Source: Streptomyces sp. CB01249
GTDB lineage: Bacteria; Actinomycetota; Actinomycetes; Streptomycetales; Streptomycetaceae
Direction of reading: 5' to 3'
NCBI RefSeq assembly: GCF_001905735.1
Contig: NZ_LISW01000010.1
Coordinates: 140,591 to 204,590 of the forward strand
DNA: 64,000 bases
Part shown: positions 56,970 to 64,000 of the stretch, one piece after another
Position numbering within the stretch: the stretch's first letter is position 1
Layout: the number at the start of each line of letters is the position of its first letter
Position numbers and translations under genes: made by a program
The notes under the pieces: generated by a model
Database searches by the model: none
What the model was told of the DNA's origin: nothing
The model's input: the letters and a program-made list of their open reading frames with translations, nothing else

Positions 56970-57569
56970 TCATCCTTCCTCGGAGTGGCGGGCGCGCAGC
57001 GCCCTGACCTTGTGACGGTTGCCGCAGTGCTCCATCGAGCACCAGCGGCGGCGGCCGGGGCGCGAGGTGTCCACGTAGATCAGGTGGCAGTCCTCGGCGG
57101 CGCAGGTGCGGATGCGGTGCGCGTGGGCGCCGGTCAGCAGCTCGACGGCGTCGCGCGCGACGGTGGCGGCGAGCGCCGTCCCGCTGGGAGCCCCCGCCCA
57201 CCGGCGGCTGCCGTCCGGGGCGATGGCGGGCGCCAGGGCGGGGCGGGCGGCGGCCTCGTTGATGACGGCCAGGTCGCCGGGCGGGTGCGGTTCGCCGCGC
57301 GTGTGGGCGATGACCACGCGGAACAGCGCGTCGCGCAGAAGCCGTACCGCCGTGACCTCCACGGCGGAGACGGCCAGCTCGGGGGTGGGGGTCAGCCGGG
57401 AGCGTTCCGCCCAGGCGGTCACGTCGGCGGGCCGGTGCAGGACCTCGTACCGCTGGTAGGGGCCGGGGCCGCCGGTCGTCAGCAGCTCCAGGCACAGGGC
57501 ACCCGGGTCGAACCGGTAGGCGGCTCCGGTGGTGGACCGCAGGGTCAGTCCCAAGGGTGCAGCATCCAT
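56970..57569 (-). CDS. CGNR zinc-finger (ABATE-domain) regulator
   Basis: A 199-residue protein. An N-terminal ABATE domain has LCLELLTTGG and later AVINEAAARPAL. A C-terminal CGNR zinc finger has CAAEDCHLIYVDTSRPGRRRWCSMEHCGNR with four Cys. Such proteins are stress- or ligand-responsive transcription factors. Its ATG (57569) lies directly beside an inverted repeat containing a -10-like TATAGT, so its message may be leaderless and self-controlled. Confidence 0.9.
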   Translation of the reverse strand: MDAAPLGLTLRSTTGAAYRFDPGALCLELLTTGGPGPYQRYEVLHRPADVTAWAERSRLTPTPELAVSAVEVTAVRLLRDALFRVVIAHTRGEPHPPGDLAVINEAAARPALAPAIAPDGSRRWAGAPSGTALAATVARDAVELLTGAHAHRIRTCAAEDCHLIYVDTSRPGRRRWCSMEHCGNRHKVRALRARHSEEG

Positions 57570-57590
57570 GTAACCACTATAACTGGTTAC
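57570..57590 (-). promoter_or_regulatory. Inverted repeat with -10 box at the CGNR start (leaderless promoter?)
   Basis: Perfect arms GTAACCA (57570-57576) and TGGTTAC (57584-57590) abut the CGNR start codon. On the minus strand a -10-like TATAGT (57581 to 57576) ends only 6 nt before ATG, too close for a leader with ribosome site. The arms could be the operator of the CGNR protein and also affect the divergent flavoprotein gene. Confidence 0.5.
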
Positions 57591-57681
57591 CTATGACCCA
57601 CGCCACACTCGCGCCATGTCACATCCGAGGGCCCCGCCCCCATCCCCTGGTTGTCAGCGACCGATGGAGGAAGGACCGATC

Positions 57682-58890
57682 ATGAGCACGCAGCGGGAGA
57701 CGCACCACATCGTGGTTCTGGGAGCCGGATACGCGGGCATGGCCGCCGCCGTGCAACTGGCGGCCCGGACGGGGAAGCGGGGGGACGCGGTGCGGGTGAC
57801 CGTGGTGAACGCGCGGGAGCGGTTCACCGAGCGGATGCGGCTGCACATGGTGGCCGCCGGGCGTCCCCTCGACGCGATGAGCGTCCCGGAGATGCTGGAG
57901 GGCACGGGCGCGCGGTTCACGCGGGGCTGGGTGACGGCGGTGGATGCCGGGGCCAGGACCGTACGCATCGACGACGAGCGCGTCCTGTCCTACGACACGC
58001 TGGTGTACGCGCTGGGCGGGGTCGCCGACACCGCTGCGGTCCCGGGCGCCGAGGACCACGCGTACACCCTGGGCAGCGCCGAGGACGCGCAGCTGCTCGC
58101 CGACCGGCTGAAGGCCCTCGAAGGCGGCCACGGCACCGTCGCCGTCGTCGGCACCGGGCTCACCGGCATCGAGTCGGCGGCGGAGATCGCCGAGCGGTAC
58201 CCCCGCCTCGATGTGGTCCTGCTCGGCGGCCCGCAGCCCGGCGCGACCATGAACGCCAGGGCGGCGGCGCGTGTGCGGGCCGCGCTCGACCGACTCGGCG
58301 TGCGGGTGCGCGGCGGCGTCAGCGTGGCGAAGGTGCTCGCCGGTTCGGTGGAGCTGGCGGACGGCGAGAGCATCGCGGCCGACGCGGTCCTGTGGACGGG
58401 CGGCACCCGGGTGGCCCCGCTGGCGGCCGCCGCCGGCCTGGAGACGGACGAGCGCGGACGCATCGTCACCGACCGGGCGCTGCGTTCCGTTTCGCACCCC
58501 GAGGTGTACGCGGTCGGCGACGCGGCCGCGATCCGCCAGGGTTACGGGGTCATGCACGGGACCTGCCAGGGCGGCATGCCGACCGGGGTGCACGCGGCGC
58601 TGTCGATCGACCGGGTGCTGCGCGGCAAGGAGCCCAAGCCGTTCCGGTTCGGCTACTACCACACGCCGGTGAGCCTGGGCCGGGGCGACGCCGTCGTCCA
58701 GTTCACCCGGCCCGACGACAGCCCGCGCCGGATCTGCCTGGTGGGAGCGGTGGCCGTCCGGTACAAGGAGACCGTGACAGCCTCACCCTGGCCGACGTAC
58801 GGCCGTATGAAGAAGATGCCCGCGTCGGGCGCGTTCTGGCCGCGCGGAGGGCGCTTCACGCGCATCCGACGTATCCGGGGGGACAAGTGA
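57682..58890 (+). CDS. NAD(P)H dehydrogenase-like FAD oxidoreductase
   Basis: A 402-residue pyridine-nucleotide-disulfide oxidoreductase family protein, NDH-2-like. It has FAD motif GAGYAGMAAAVQLA (about 14-27), NAD motif VVGTGLTGIESAAEIAERYP and second FAD motif VYAVGDAAAIRQG. The start ATG 57682 has a strong GGAGGAAGG site. It overlaps the ECF41 sigma gene by 4 bp (GTGA). Oxidoreductases beside ECF41 factors are a recognised arrangement. Confidence 0.9.
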   Translation: MSTQRETHHIVVLGAGYAGMAAAVQLAARTGKRGDAVRVTVVNARERFTERMRLHMVAAGRPLDAMSVPEMLEGTGARFTRGWVTAVDAGARTVRIDDERVLSYDTLVYALGGVADTAAVPGAEDHAYTLGSAEDAQLLADRLKALEGGHGTVAVVGTGLTGIESAAEIAERYPRLDVVLLGGPQPGATMNARAAARVRAALDRLGVRVRGGVSVAKVLAGSVELADGESIAADAVLWTGGTRVAPLAAAAGLETDERGRIVTDRALRSVSHPEVYAVGDAAAIRQGYGVMHGTCQGGMPTGVHAALSIDRVLRGKEPKPFRFGYYHTPVSLGRGDAVVQFTRPDDSPRRICLVGAVAVRYKETVTASPWPTYGRMKKMPASGAFWPRGGRFTRIRRIRGDK

Positions 58891-59837
58891 CCGGCGCCGC
58901 CGACCGTTTCGCCCATCCCGGCCAGCAGGTCTTCCTGGAGTACCGGCGGCTGCTGTTCTCCGTGGCGTACCGCGTCCTCGGCACCGCCGCCGACGCCGAG
59001 GACGCCGTGCAGGACGCCTGGCTCAAGTGGTCCGCCGCGGACCGTTCGCAGGTGGCCGACCCCAAGGCGTACCTGACCCGGATCGTGACGAACCTGGCGC
59101 TGGAGCGGCTGCGGTCCGCCCGGTACAAGCGGGAGACGTACGTCGGGCCGTGGCTGCCGGAGCCCATCCTGACCGGCGGCGGCCCCTCCGAGCCCGTCCC
59201 GGACGCCGAATCGGCCGCGCTGGGCGCCGAGTCGGTGTCGATGGCCATGCTGGTGGTGCTCGAAACGCTCAGTCCGCTGGAGCGCGCCGTGTTCGTGCTG
59301 AAGGAGGTGTTCGCCTTCAGCCACGCCGAGATCGCCGAGGCGGTCGAGCGTTCCGAGGCGTCGGTACGGCAGGCCGCGCACCGCGCCCGTGCGCATGTGC
59401 GGGCCCGGCGCCCGCGCTTCGAGGCGGACCGGGCGCGGCAGCGCGAGGCGGCGGAACGTTTCCACGCCGCCGCGACGGGCGGTGACGTCAACGCCCTCCT
59501 CGAACTCCTCTCCCCCGACGTCACCCTGTGGACCGACGGCGGCGGCAAGGTCCGCCAGGCCCTGCGCCCGGTGACCGGGGCGGCCACGGTGGCCGGCTGG
59601 TTCGCGGCGATCGGCACGGTCGCCTACCAGGGCGTCGAGCCGGAGGACATGAAGGCCGGACTCGTCGAGATCAACGGCGGTCCGGGCATGGTGTTCAGCG
59701 GCCCGGACCGCGTCATCGCCACGGTGACCTTCGACTTCGACGCGCAGGGGCGCATCACCGCGATCCACAACGTGGCCAACCCGGACAAGCTGCGGGCGGT
59801 CGCCGAGGGCGTCGCGTACGACATCGGGGCGCGGTAG
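58887..59837 (+). CDS. ECF41-type RNA polymerase sigma factor (SigJ-like)
   Basis: A 316-residue ECF sigma factor. Region 2 reads FLEYRRLLFSVAYRVLGTAADAEDAVQDAWLKW; region 4 has LSPLERAVFVLKEVFAFSHAEIAEAV. A C-terminal SnoaL-like domain of about 110 residues (AERFHAAATGGDVNALLELLSPDVTLWTDGGGKV) is diagnostic of ECF41, where it replaces a separate anti-sigma factor. Its GTG overlaps the flavoprotein stop. It probably controls that gene and itself. Confidence 0.92.
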   Translation: MTGAADRFAHPGQQVFLEYRRLLFSVAYRVLGTAADAEDAVQDAWLKWSAADRSQVADPKAYLTRIVTNLALERLRSARYKRETYVGPWLPEPILTGGGPSEPVPDAESAALGAESVSMAMLVVLETLSPLERAVFVLKEVFAFSHAEIAEAVERSEASVRQAAHRARAHVRARRPRFEADRARQREAAERFHAAATGGDVNALLELLSPDVTLWTDGGGKVRQALRPVTGAATVAGWFAAIGTVAYQGVEPEDMKAGLVEINGGPGMVFSGPDRVIATVTFDFDAQGRITAIHNVANPDKLRAVAEGVAYDIGAR

Positions 59838-60055
59838 CCGTCACCCTCGCCCGATCGGGTCGAAAACGGGCGGCGCCGCTCCGCCTTCCGCATATGCCGG
59901 TGCCATGCCTACAAGATCGTCAACGAGTCGCCACCGGCTCGGCGGAGCGCGCCCCGGTATGTCATGGCGCCACGTCACCGACCCGGCCGGACCCCGGCCG
60001 AGTCCCCCAAGTCCCGCCCGGCCGCGCGACGCCGGGCTCGTACGAAGGAGATCCC

Positions 60056-60409
60056 GTGATCGCACAGGGCAAGCGGATTCTCGGCTCCCTGGCCATGGCA
60101 TTCACCGCCGCGGCCTCGCTGACCGTCGCCGTCCCCGTAGGGTCCGCCTACGCCATCGACCACGTGGAGTGCGTCGGCGGTGCGGACTTCCTGAAGATCT
60201 ACTCCCACCTCGACGGCCGCCAGAGCGTCGACTGCTACGCCAACGCGGGCCGGACCGACTTCGGCGGCTGGTGGGCCGACCGGATCGTCACCGGCAACAA
60301 CGACCTCATCTACTACGACGTCAACGGGGACTCGGTCCGGATCAACCGCTGGACGGACATCACGTTCCCGAACAACCCGCCCCGGATCAAGAGCATCCAG
60401 ATCCTCTGA
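60056..60409 (+). CDS. Secreted beta/gamma-crystallin-fold (SMPI-like) protein
   Basis: A 117-residue protein with a signal peptide (core LGSLAMAFTAAASLTVAVPV, cleavage after AYA) and a mature domain of about 80 residues. Two Cys (VECVG and DCYAN) and the Tyr/Trp-rich stretch GRTDFGGWWADRIVTGNND resemble crystallin-fold metalloproteinase inhibitors of Streptomyces. The GTG 60056 follows AAGGAG at 6 nt. Inhibitor function is possible but not provable by sequence. Confidence 0.82.
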   Translation: MIAQGKRILGSLAMAFTAAASLTVAVPVGSAYAIDHVECVGGADFLKIYSHLDGRQSVDCYANAGRTDFGGWWADRIVTGNNDLIYYDVNGDSVRINRWTDITFPNNPPRIKSIQIL

Positions 60410-60428
60410 GCGCCCGGAAGTGCACCAC

Positions 60429-60460
60429 CGGTCACCGCCGTTCACGAACGGCGGTGACCG
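60429..60460. terminator. Strong bidirectional hairpin
   Basis: Perfect 14-bp arms (CGGTCACCGCCGTT from 60429 and its complement ending 60460) with a 4-nt loop, centred between the converging crystallin-fold and VOC genes. Confidence 0.8.
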
Positions 60461-60466
60461 TGGCCG

Positions 60467-60928
60467 TCAGACCACGTCGAACTCGTTGCCCTCCGGGTCC
60501 AGCATGGCGGTGGCGTAGAAGTCCATGTCCGGCAGCTCCCTGACCTCCGCCACCGTGGCACCGGCCCCGACCAGCCGCGCCACCGTGGCATCGACCCGCT
60601 GCTTGCGGACCTCCCGCGGAACGGCACGCCCCCCGCCGACCTTGAGGTCGAAGTGCCACCGGTTCTTGACCGCCTTCACCTCCGGGACCTTCTGGAACCA
60701 CACTCGCGGCCCGTGCCCGGCCGGATCGATGATCGACTCCGGCAGGTCCCCCGCCCCGGGCGGCAGCTCCTCCTCGGGCACCCCCATGTCCTCCCAGTAG
60801 GCACGCCAGCTCGCATGCCCCTCCGGCGGCGGCTCGGGGACGTACCCCAGAGCCTCGGCCCAGAAGGCCACCATCCGCTGCGGATCGGCACAGTCGATCG
60901 TCAGCTGCACCGTCATCTCGGGCGTCAT
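60467..60928 (-). CDS. VOC-superfamily (glyoxalase-like) protein
   Basis: A 153-residue vicinal-oxygen-chelate protein of the glyoxalase-like type common in Streptomyces. It starts TVQLTIDCADPQRMVAFWAEALGYVPE, continues WHFDLKVGGGRAVP, and ends MLDPEGNEFDVV, the usual metal-site Glu. I chose ATG 60928 because GGAG lies 6 nt upstream; ATG 60946 adds six residues but has no spaced site. No substrate can be assigned. Confidence 0.85.
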   Translation of the reverse strand: MTPEMTVQLTIDCADPQRMVAFWAEALGYVPEPPPEGHASWRAYWEDMGVPEEELPPGAGDLPESIIDPAGHGPRVWFQKVPEVKAVKNRWHFDLKVGGGRAVPREVRKQRVDATVARLVGAGATVAEVRELPDMDFYATAMLDPEGNEFDVV

Positions 60929-61021
60929 CTCGGTCTCCGTCTCCATCCCCGGAGCATCCCAGACGGGTCTGACAACGCAGCACCTTGACCTCAAGTCCGC
61001 TTGAGATACGAGGCTTGCGCC

Positions 61022-61501
61022 ATGGATACCGAAGAAGCGCGGCGACAGCTGCGCCACCTGACCGACCGTGCCGAGATCACCGACCTTCTGAACCGCTACC
61101 TCCACTCCCTGGACCACGATGTCCTTGACGAGGAGTGGGCTCGCGCGTTCCACACCGAGGACGTCACCGCCGAGATGCCCGTGGGCACCGTCCACGGGCG
61201 CGATGCCGTGCTGGACCGCGTGCGTAAGGGCATGGCGCTGTTCGACCGGACCGCGCATTTCGGTACGAACAATGTCATCGAAGTCGACGGCGACCGGGCC
61301 ACGGCCCGGGGCGCCCAGCTGAGCACCCATGTCCTCGCGGGCAGCACCGACGACGTCTTCGTCTCCGCCGGGCACGCGGAGGCCGAGTTGGTCAGGACGG
61401 CCGACGGCTGGCGGATCTCCGCCACCGCGCTGCGGATCGTATGGACACAGGGGACTCCGCCGCGACTGCCGGAGGAGTTCGCTCCCGCCGCCACCGTCTG
61501 A
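61022..61501 (+). CDS. SnoaL-like (NTF2-fold) nuclear-transport-factor family protein
   Basis: A 159-residue SnoaL_4-type protein: AEITDLLNRYLHSLDHDVLDEEWARAFHTEDVTAEMPVGTVHG, then VIEVDGDRATARGAQL. The pattern matches ring-hydroxylating-dioxygenase small-subunit-like NTF2 proteins. Start ATG 61022. Divergent from the VOC gene. Function unknown. A CGCCCGC/GCGGGCG dyad follows its stop. Confidence 0.85.
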   Translation: MDTEEARRQLRHLTDRAEITDLLNRYLHSLDHDVLDEEWARAFHTEDVTAEMPVGTVHGRDAVLDRVRKGMALFDRTAHFGTNNVIEVDGDRATARGAQLSTHVLAGSTDDVFVSAGHAEAELVRTADGWRISATALRIVWTQGTPPRLPEEFAPAATV

Positions 61502-61561
61502 CGCCCGCCCGGTGTGGCGGGGGTCACGGGAACCCGCCGCAGCGGGCGGAGAGGTAGAGGT

Positions 61562-62233
61562 GTGAGATGTGATGATCAGGAAGACCGGGAGCGCATGCGC
61601 ACACGCATCAGGGCGGGCGACCGTCAGGCGTTCGCCGTGCTCTACGAGGAGTACGCGCGGGCGGTCTACAACCATGCCTACCGGCTGACGGGCGACTGGT
61701 CGACGGCCGAGGAGGTCATGTCCGAGACCTTCCTCGCCGCCTGGCGCACCCGGGAATCCGTCGAGCCGGAGGGCGATTCGCTGCTGCCGTGGCTGCTCGG
61801 CATCGCCACCAACAAGGCGCGCAACGCCAACCGGGGTACCGGCCGGCGCCTCGCCTTCCTGGCCCGGCGCCCCGCGCCCGAGCCCGTCGCGGACATCGCG
61901 GAAGCCGCCGCCGGGCAGGTGGACGACACCCGGCGGCTCGCCGCGGTCCGGCAGGCGCTGGACGGACTGCGCCGCCAGGACCGTGAGGTGCTGGCCCTCT
62001 GCGTCTGGTCGGGCCTCGACTACGCGGAGGCCGCCGAGGCGCTCGGCGTGCCGGTGGGCACGGTGCGGTCGCGGCTGTCCCGCGCTCGGGAACGGCTGAG
62101 GCGGCTCACGGACGAGCGGCTGGCCAGGGAACGGAAACGGAACGACAACGCCGGGGAACCCCGCCCCCGTCGCGGAGAGGTACAGGGCAGGGCCGCGTTC
62201 GTGGCCCTGCCCCTTCAGGAGGAAGCCCGATGA
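61562..62233 (+). CDS. ECF sigma-70 factor
   Basis: A 223-residue sigma factor. Region 2 is FAVLYEEYARAVYNHAYRLTGDWSTAEEVMSETFLAAWR; region 4 is LDGLRRQDREVLALCVWSGLDYAEAAEALGVPVGTVRSRLSRARERL. GTG 61562 follows GGAGAGG; other starts upstream lack support. Its stop overlaps the start of the CU044_5270-type gene by 4 bp, the typical pairing of this sigma subgroup with its membrane partner. Confidence 0.92.
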   Translation: MRCDDQEDRERMRTRIRAGDRQAFAVLYEEYARAVYNHAYRLTGDWSTAEEVMSETFLAAWRTRESVEPEGDSLLPWLLGIATNKARNANRGTGRRLAFLARRPAPEPVADIAEAAAGQVDDTRRLAAVRQALDGLRRQDREVLALCVWSGLDYAEAAEALGVPVGTVRSRLSRARERLRRLTDERLARERKRNDNAGEPRPRRGEVQGRAAFVALPLQEEAR

Positions 62234-63303
62234 ACGACCGTGCCTCCGGCCCCACCGGCGCCGAACGCGAGGAACTGGCCCGGCTGCTGCCGGCCCCGGC
62301 CGAACGGGACCTGCCCCCGGGGCGCCATCTCCACCACAAGGAAACCCTGATGCAGCTGATCGACCAGGACGGCGACCGCGCCACCGCCCGCCCCGGGCCC
62401 CGCTCCCGGCCCCACCTCCTGCGCCCCGCCGTCCTGCTGCCCGCCGCCGGACTGGCCCTGGGCGGGATCCTGTTCACCACGCTCACCGTGACCGGCCGGG
62501 ACGAGACCCCCCGCACCGCCGCCACGGCCACGGCCCCGCGCGGCGCGACCGTGCTGCTGGACCGGATCGCCACGGTGGCCTCGAAGAGCGACGCGATCGA
62601 GGTCACCGACGCCCAGTACGTGTACGTCAGGACGTTGCAGGCGGAGAACACGGGCGCGTTCGGCGGTCCGGTGAAGCTGGGGAAGCCCGGTGAGCGCGAG
62701 GTCTGGATGGCGCAGAAGTCCGGACCGGTGATCGACGAGGGGCTGATCCACGAGGACGGCACGTACTTCCCGATCGAGGTCGGCGTCCCGGACGGCGAGA
62801 AGCCCGTCGGCTACCCGGCGGGCCTCAACCGGCCGACGTACACCTGGCTCGCCTCCCTGCCCACCGACCCCGACGCCCTCCTCCGCAGGCTCGCCGCCGA
62901 GATCACCGCGGACCAGGACGCGCGGAACACCCCGGCCGACGAGCGGGACCCGGACCAGGACGCCTTCGAGGCCATCGGCGAGCTGCTGCGGGAGACCCTG
63001 ATGCCGCCGAGGACCGCGGCCGCCCTGTACAAGGCCGCGGCGCGGATTCCCGGCGTGAGCGTGGACTCCGACGCGGTGGACGCGGCCGGGCGGCACGGCA
63101 TAGGCGTGGCCCGCGACGACGAGCGCGCCGGGTGGCGGACCGCCTGGATCTTCGACGCGAAGACCCTGGCGTACCTGGGCGAGCGGACCTATCTGATCCG
63201 GGACACCTCCATGGGCCGGAAGGGCACCGTCACCAACACGTCGGCGGTCCTGGAACGCGCGGTGGTGAACGCCCTCCGCGAGAAGCCGTCGACCACCGCC
63301 TGA
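62230..63303 (+). CDS. CU044_5270-family membrane protein (putative anti-sigma partner)
   Basis: A 357-residue protein. A cytoplasmic N-terminus of about 60 residues leads to one transmembrane helix (AVLLPAAGLALGGILFTTL) and an external domain with TPADERDPDQDAFEAIGELLRETL. The family is defined by its link to ECF sigma genes, where it likely senses envelope signals or binds sigma. ATGA overlap with the sigma gene supports joint regulation. Confidence 0.85.
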   Translation: MNDRASGPTGAEREELARLLPAPAERDLPPGRHLHHKETLMQLIDQDGDRATARPGPRSRPHLLRPAVLLPAAGLALGGILFTTLTVTGRDETPRTAATATAPRGATVLLDRIATVASKSDAIEVTDAQYVYVRTLQAENTGAFGGPVKLGKPGEREVWMAQKSGPVIDEGLIHEDGTYFPIEVGVPDGEKPVGYPAGLNRPTYTWLASLPTDPDALLRRLAAEITADQDARNTPADERDPDQDAFEAIGELLRETLMPPRTAAALYKAAARIPGVSVDSDAVDAAGRHGIGVARDDERAGWRTAWIFDAKTLAYLGERTYLIRDTSMGRKGTVTNTSAVLERAVVNALREKPSTTA

Positions 63304-63331
63304 GCGGCCGGACTCCCCGTAGCCTGACGGC

Positions 63332-64000
63332 ATGACAGACGCGGGACGGGGAAGAGGCGAGGCGGCGCCCTGGCGTCCCGAGGGGGAACCGGGCGGGGCT
63401 CCTCTCCCCGTCCCGAACGCGCTCGGCGCGTTGTGGGCGGTCCGGCACGGGCAGAGCACCGCCAACGTCGCCTTCGCCGAGGCGGGCGCGGCGCCCCTGG
63501 AAGGACGCGACCGCGACGTACCGCTGTCCGGCCTCGGACAGGAACAGGCGCGGGCGCTCGGGCGCTGGCTCGTGGAGTACGCCGGTGAGCTGGACCTCGT
63601 CGTCTGCTCGCCGTACGTACGGGCCCGGCAGACCTGGCAGCTGATGGCCGGGTGCGCGGCCGGTGAGGGCGTCGCTCCGCTTCCGCTTCTGGTGGACGAG
63701 CGGCTGCGGGACCGGGAGATGGGCGTCTTCGAGCTGTACCCCCCGGCCGCGCTGGCGGCGCGGGACCCGGAGGAGGCCGCCCGCCGGGAACGGCTGGGCG
63801 AGTGGTTCTACCGCCCGCCGGGCGGCGAATCGCTCGCCGATGTCGCCCTGCGGGTGCGCGGGTTCCTCGCCGGTCTGGAGCAGGCCGCGCCCGGGCGGCG
63901 CGTGCTGCTCGTCGCCCATGACGCGGCGGTCGTCGCCGTCCGCTTCGCCCTGGCGGGCCTCGGCGCCGCGGGTCCCGAGGACGTGCCGCCGGTGCCCAAC
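63332..64000 (+). CDS. Histidine phosphatase family protein (runs off window end)
   Basis: Open from ATG 63332 to the window edge, 223 codons visible. A Pro/Gly-rich start leads to the catalytic RHG motif in AVRHGQSTAN (about residue 39). DRDVPLSGLGQEQARALGRWL, CSPYVRARQTW and the second His in LLVAHDAAV follow, the standard order of phosphoglycerate-mutase-like phosphatases. The C-terminus is missing. Probably a phosphatase of small molecules; substrate unknown. Confidence 0.88.
   Translation, partial: MTDAGRGRGEAAPWRPEGEPGGAPLPVPNALGALWAVRHGQSTANVAFAEAGAAPLEGRDRDVPLSGLGQEQARALGRWLVEYAGELDLVVCSPYVRARQTWQLMAGCAAGEGVAPLPLLVDERLRDREMGVFELYPPAALAARDPEEAARRERLGEWFYRPPGGESLADVALRVRGFLAGLEQAAPGRRVLLVAHDAAVVAVRFALAGLGAAGPEDVPPVPN

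Overview
The window is high-GC actinomycete DNA, almost certainly Streptomyces or a close relative. The evidence is strong G/C third-position bias, GTG starts with GTGA/ATGA stop-start overlaps, rare TTA codons in regulators, mycothiol-associated MDMPI-fold proteins, an ECF41 sigma factor, a gamma-butyrolactone-receptor-type TetR and a StrR-type activator. No rRNA, tRNA, CRISPR array or replication origin was seen.

Region A (1-22.7 kb) is part of a modular type I polyketide locus that probably continues left of the window. It holds a discrete carrier protein, a KAS III-like acyltransferase, a TetR/P450 pair with a palindromic operator, a DHA2-type MFS exporter, a 4597-residue PKS, a LAL (LuxR-type) activator and a type II thioesterase. 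The PKS reads KSQ-AT-ACP / KS-AT(mmal)-DH-KR-ACP / KS-AT(mal)-DH-KR-ACP with no thioesterase. Colinearity predicts a 4-methylhexa-2,4-dienoyl chain. The KAS III-like protein and free carrier offer an off-loading route like the one known for chlorothricin side-chain transfer.

Region B (22.7-30.3 kb) looks like general chromosome: an SDR and two SnoaL-like proteins divergent from a MarR regulator, a small secreted protein, an MDMPI-fold protein, a GT39-like membrane glycosyltransferase, and a carotenoid oxygenase divergent from a TetR regulator.

Region C (30.3-53.4 kb) is an enediyne-type locus. Eight co-directional, mostly overlapping genes encode UnbV, UnbU, the iterative enediyne PKS (KS-AT-ACP-KR-DH-PPTase), a hot-dog thioesterase, a flavin reductase, two tandem DUF1702/UnbL-type proteins and a P450. 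Next come a GBL-receptor-like TetR, an IS701-like protein, an AraC regulator and a StrR-like activator, the first two carrying TTA codons. A coupled DUF5987-GMC oxidoreductase-CMD operon and a TIGR03084 protein follow. I see no enediyne apoprotein, sugar genes or glycosyltransferase beside the core, so the peripheral chemistry would have to come from elsewhere, perhaps region A.

Region D (53.4-64 kb) is ordinary accessory chromosome: AraC, hydrolase, flavin monooxygenase, SRPBCC/CGNR pair, flavoprotein/ECF41 pair, crystallin-fold secreted protein, VOC protein, SnoaL protein, ECF sigma with a CU044_5270-type partner, and a histidine phosphatase cut by the window end. A 43-bp segment just after the carotenoid oxygenase gene repeats, with one mismatch, part of the region D araC gene.
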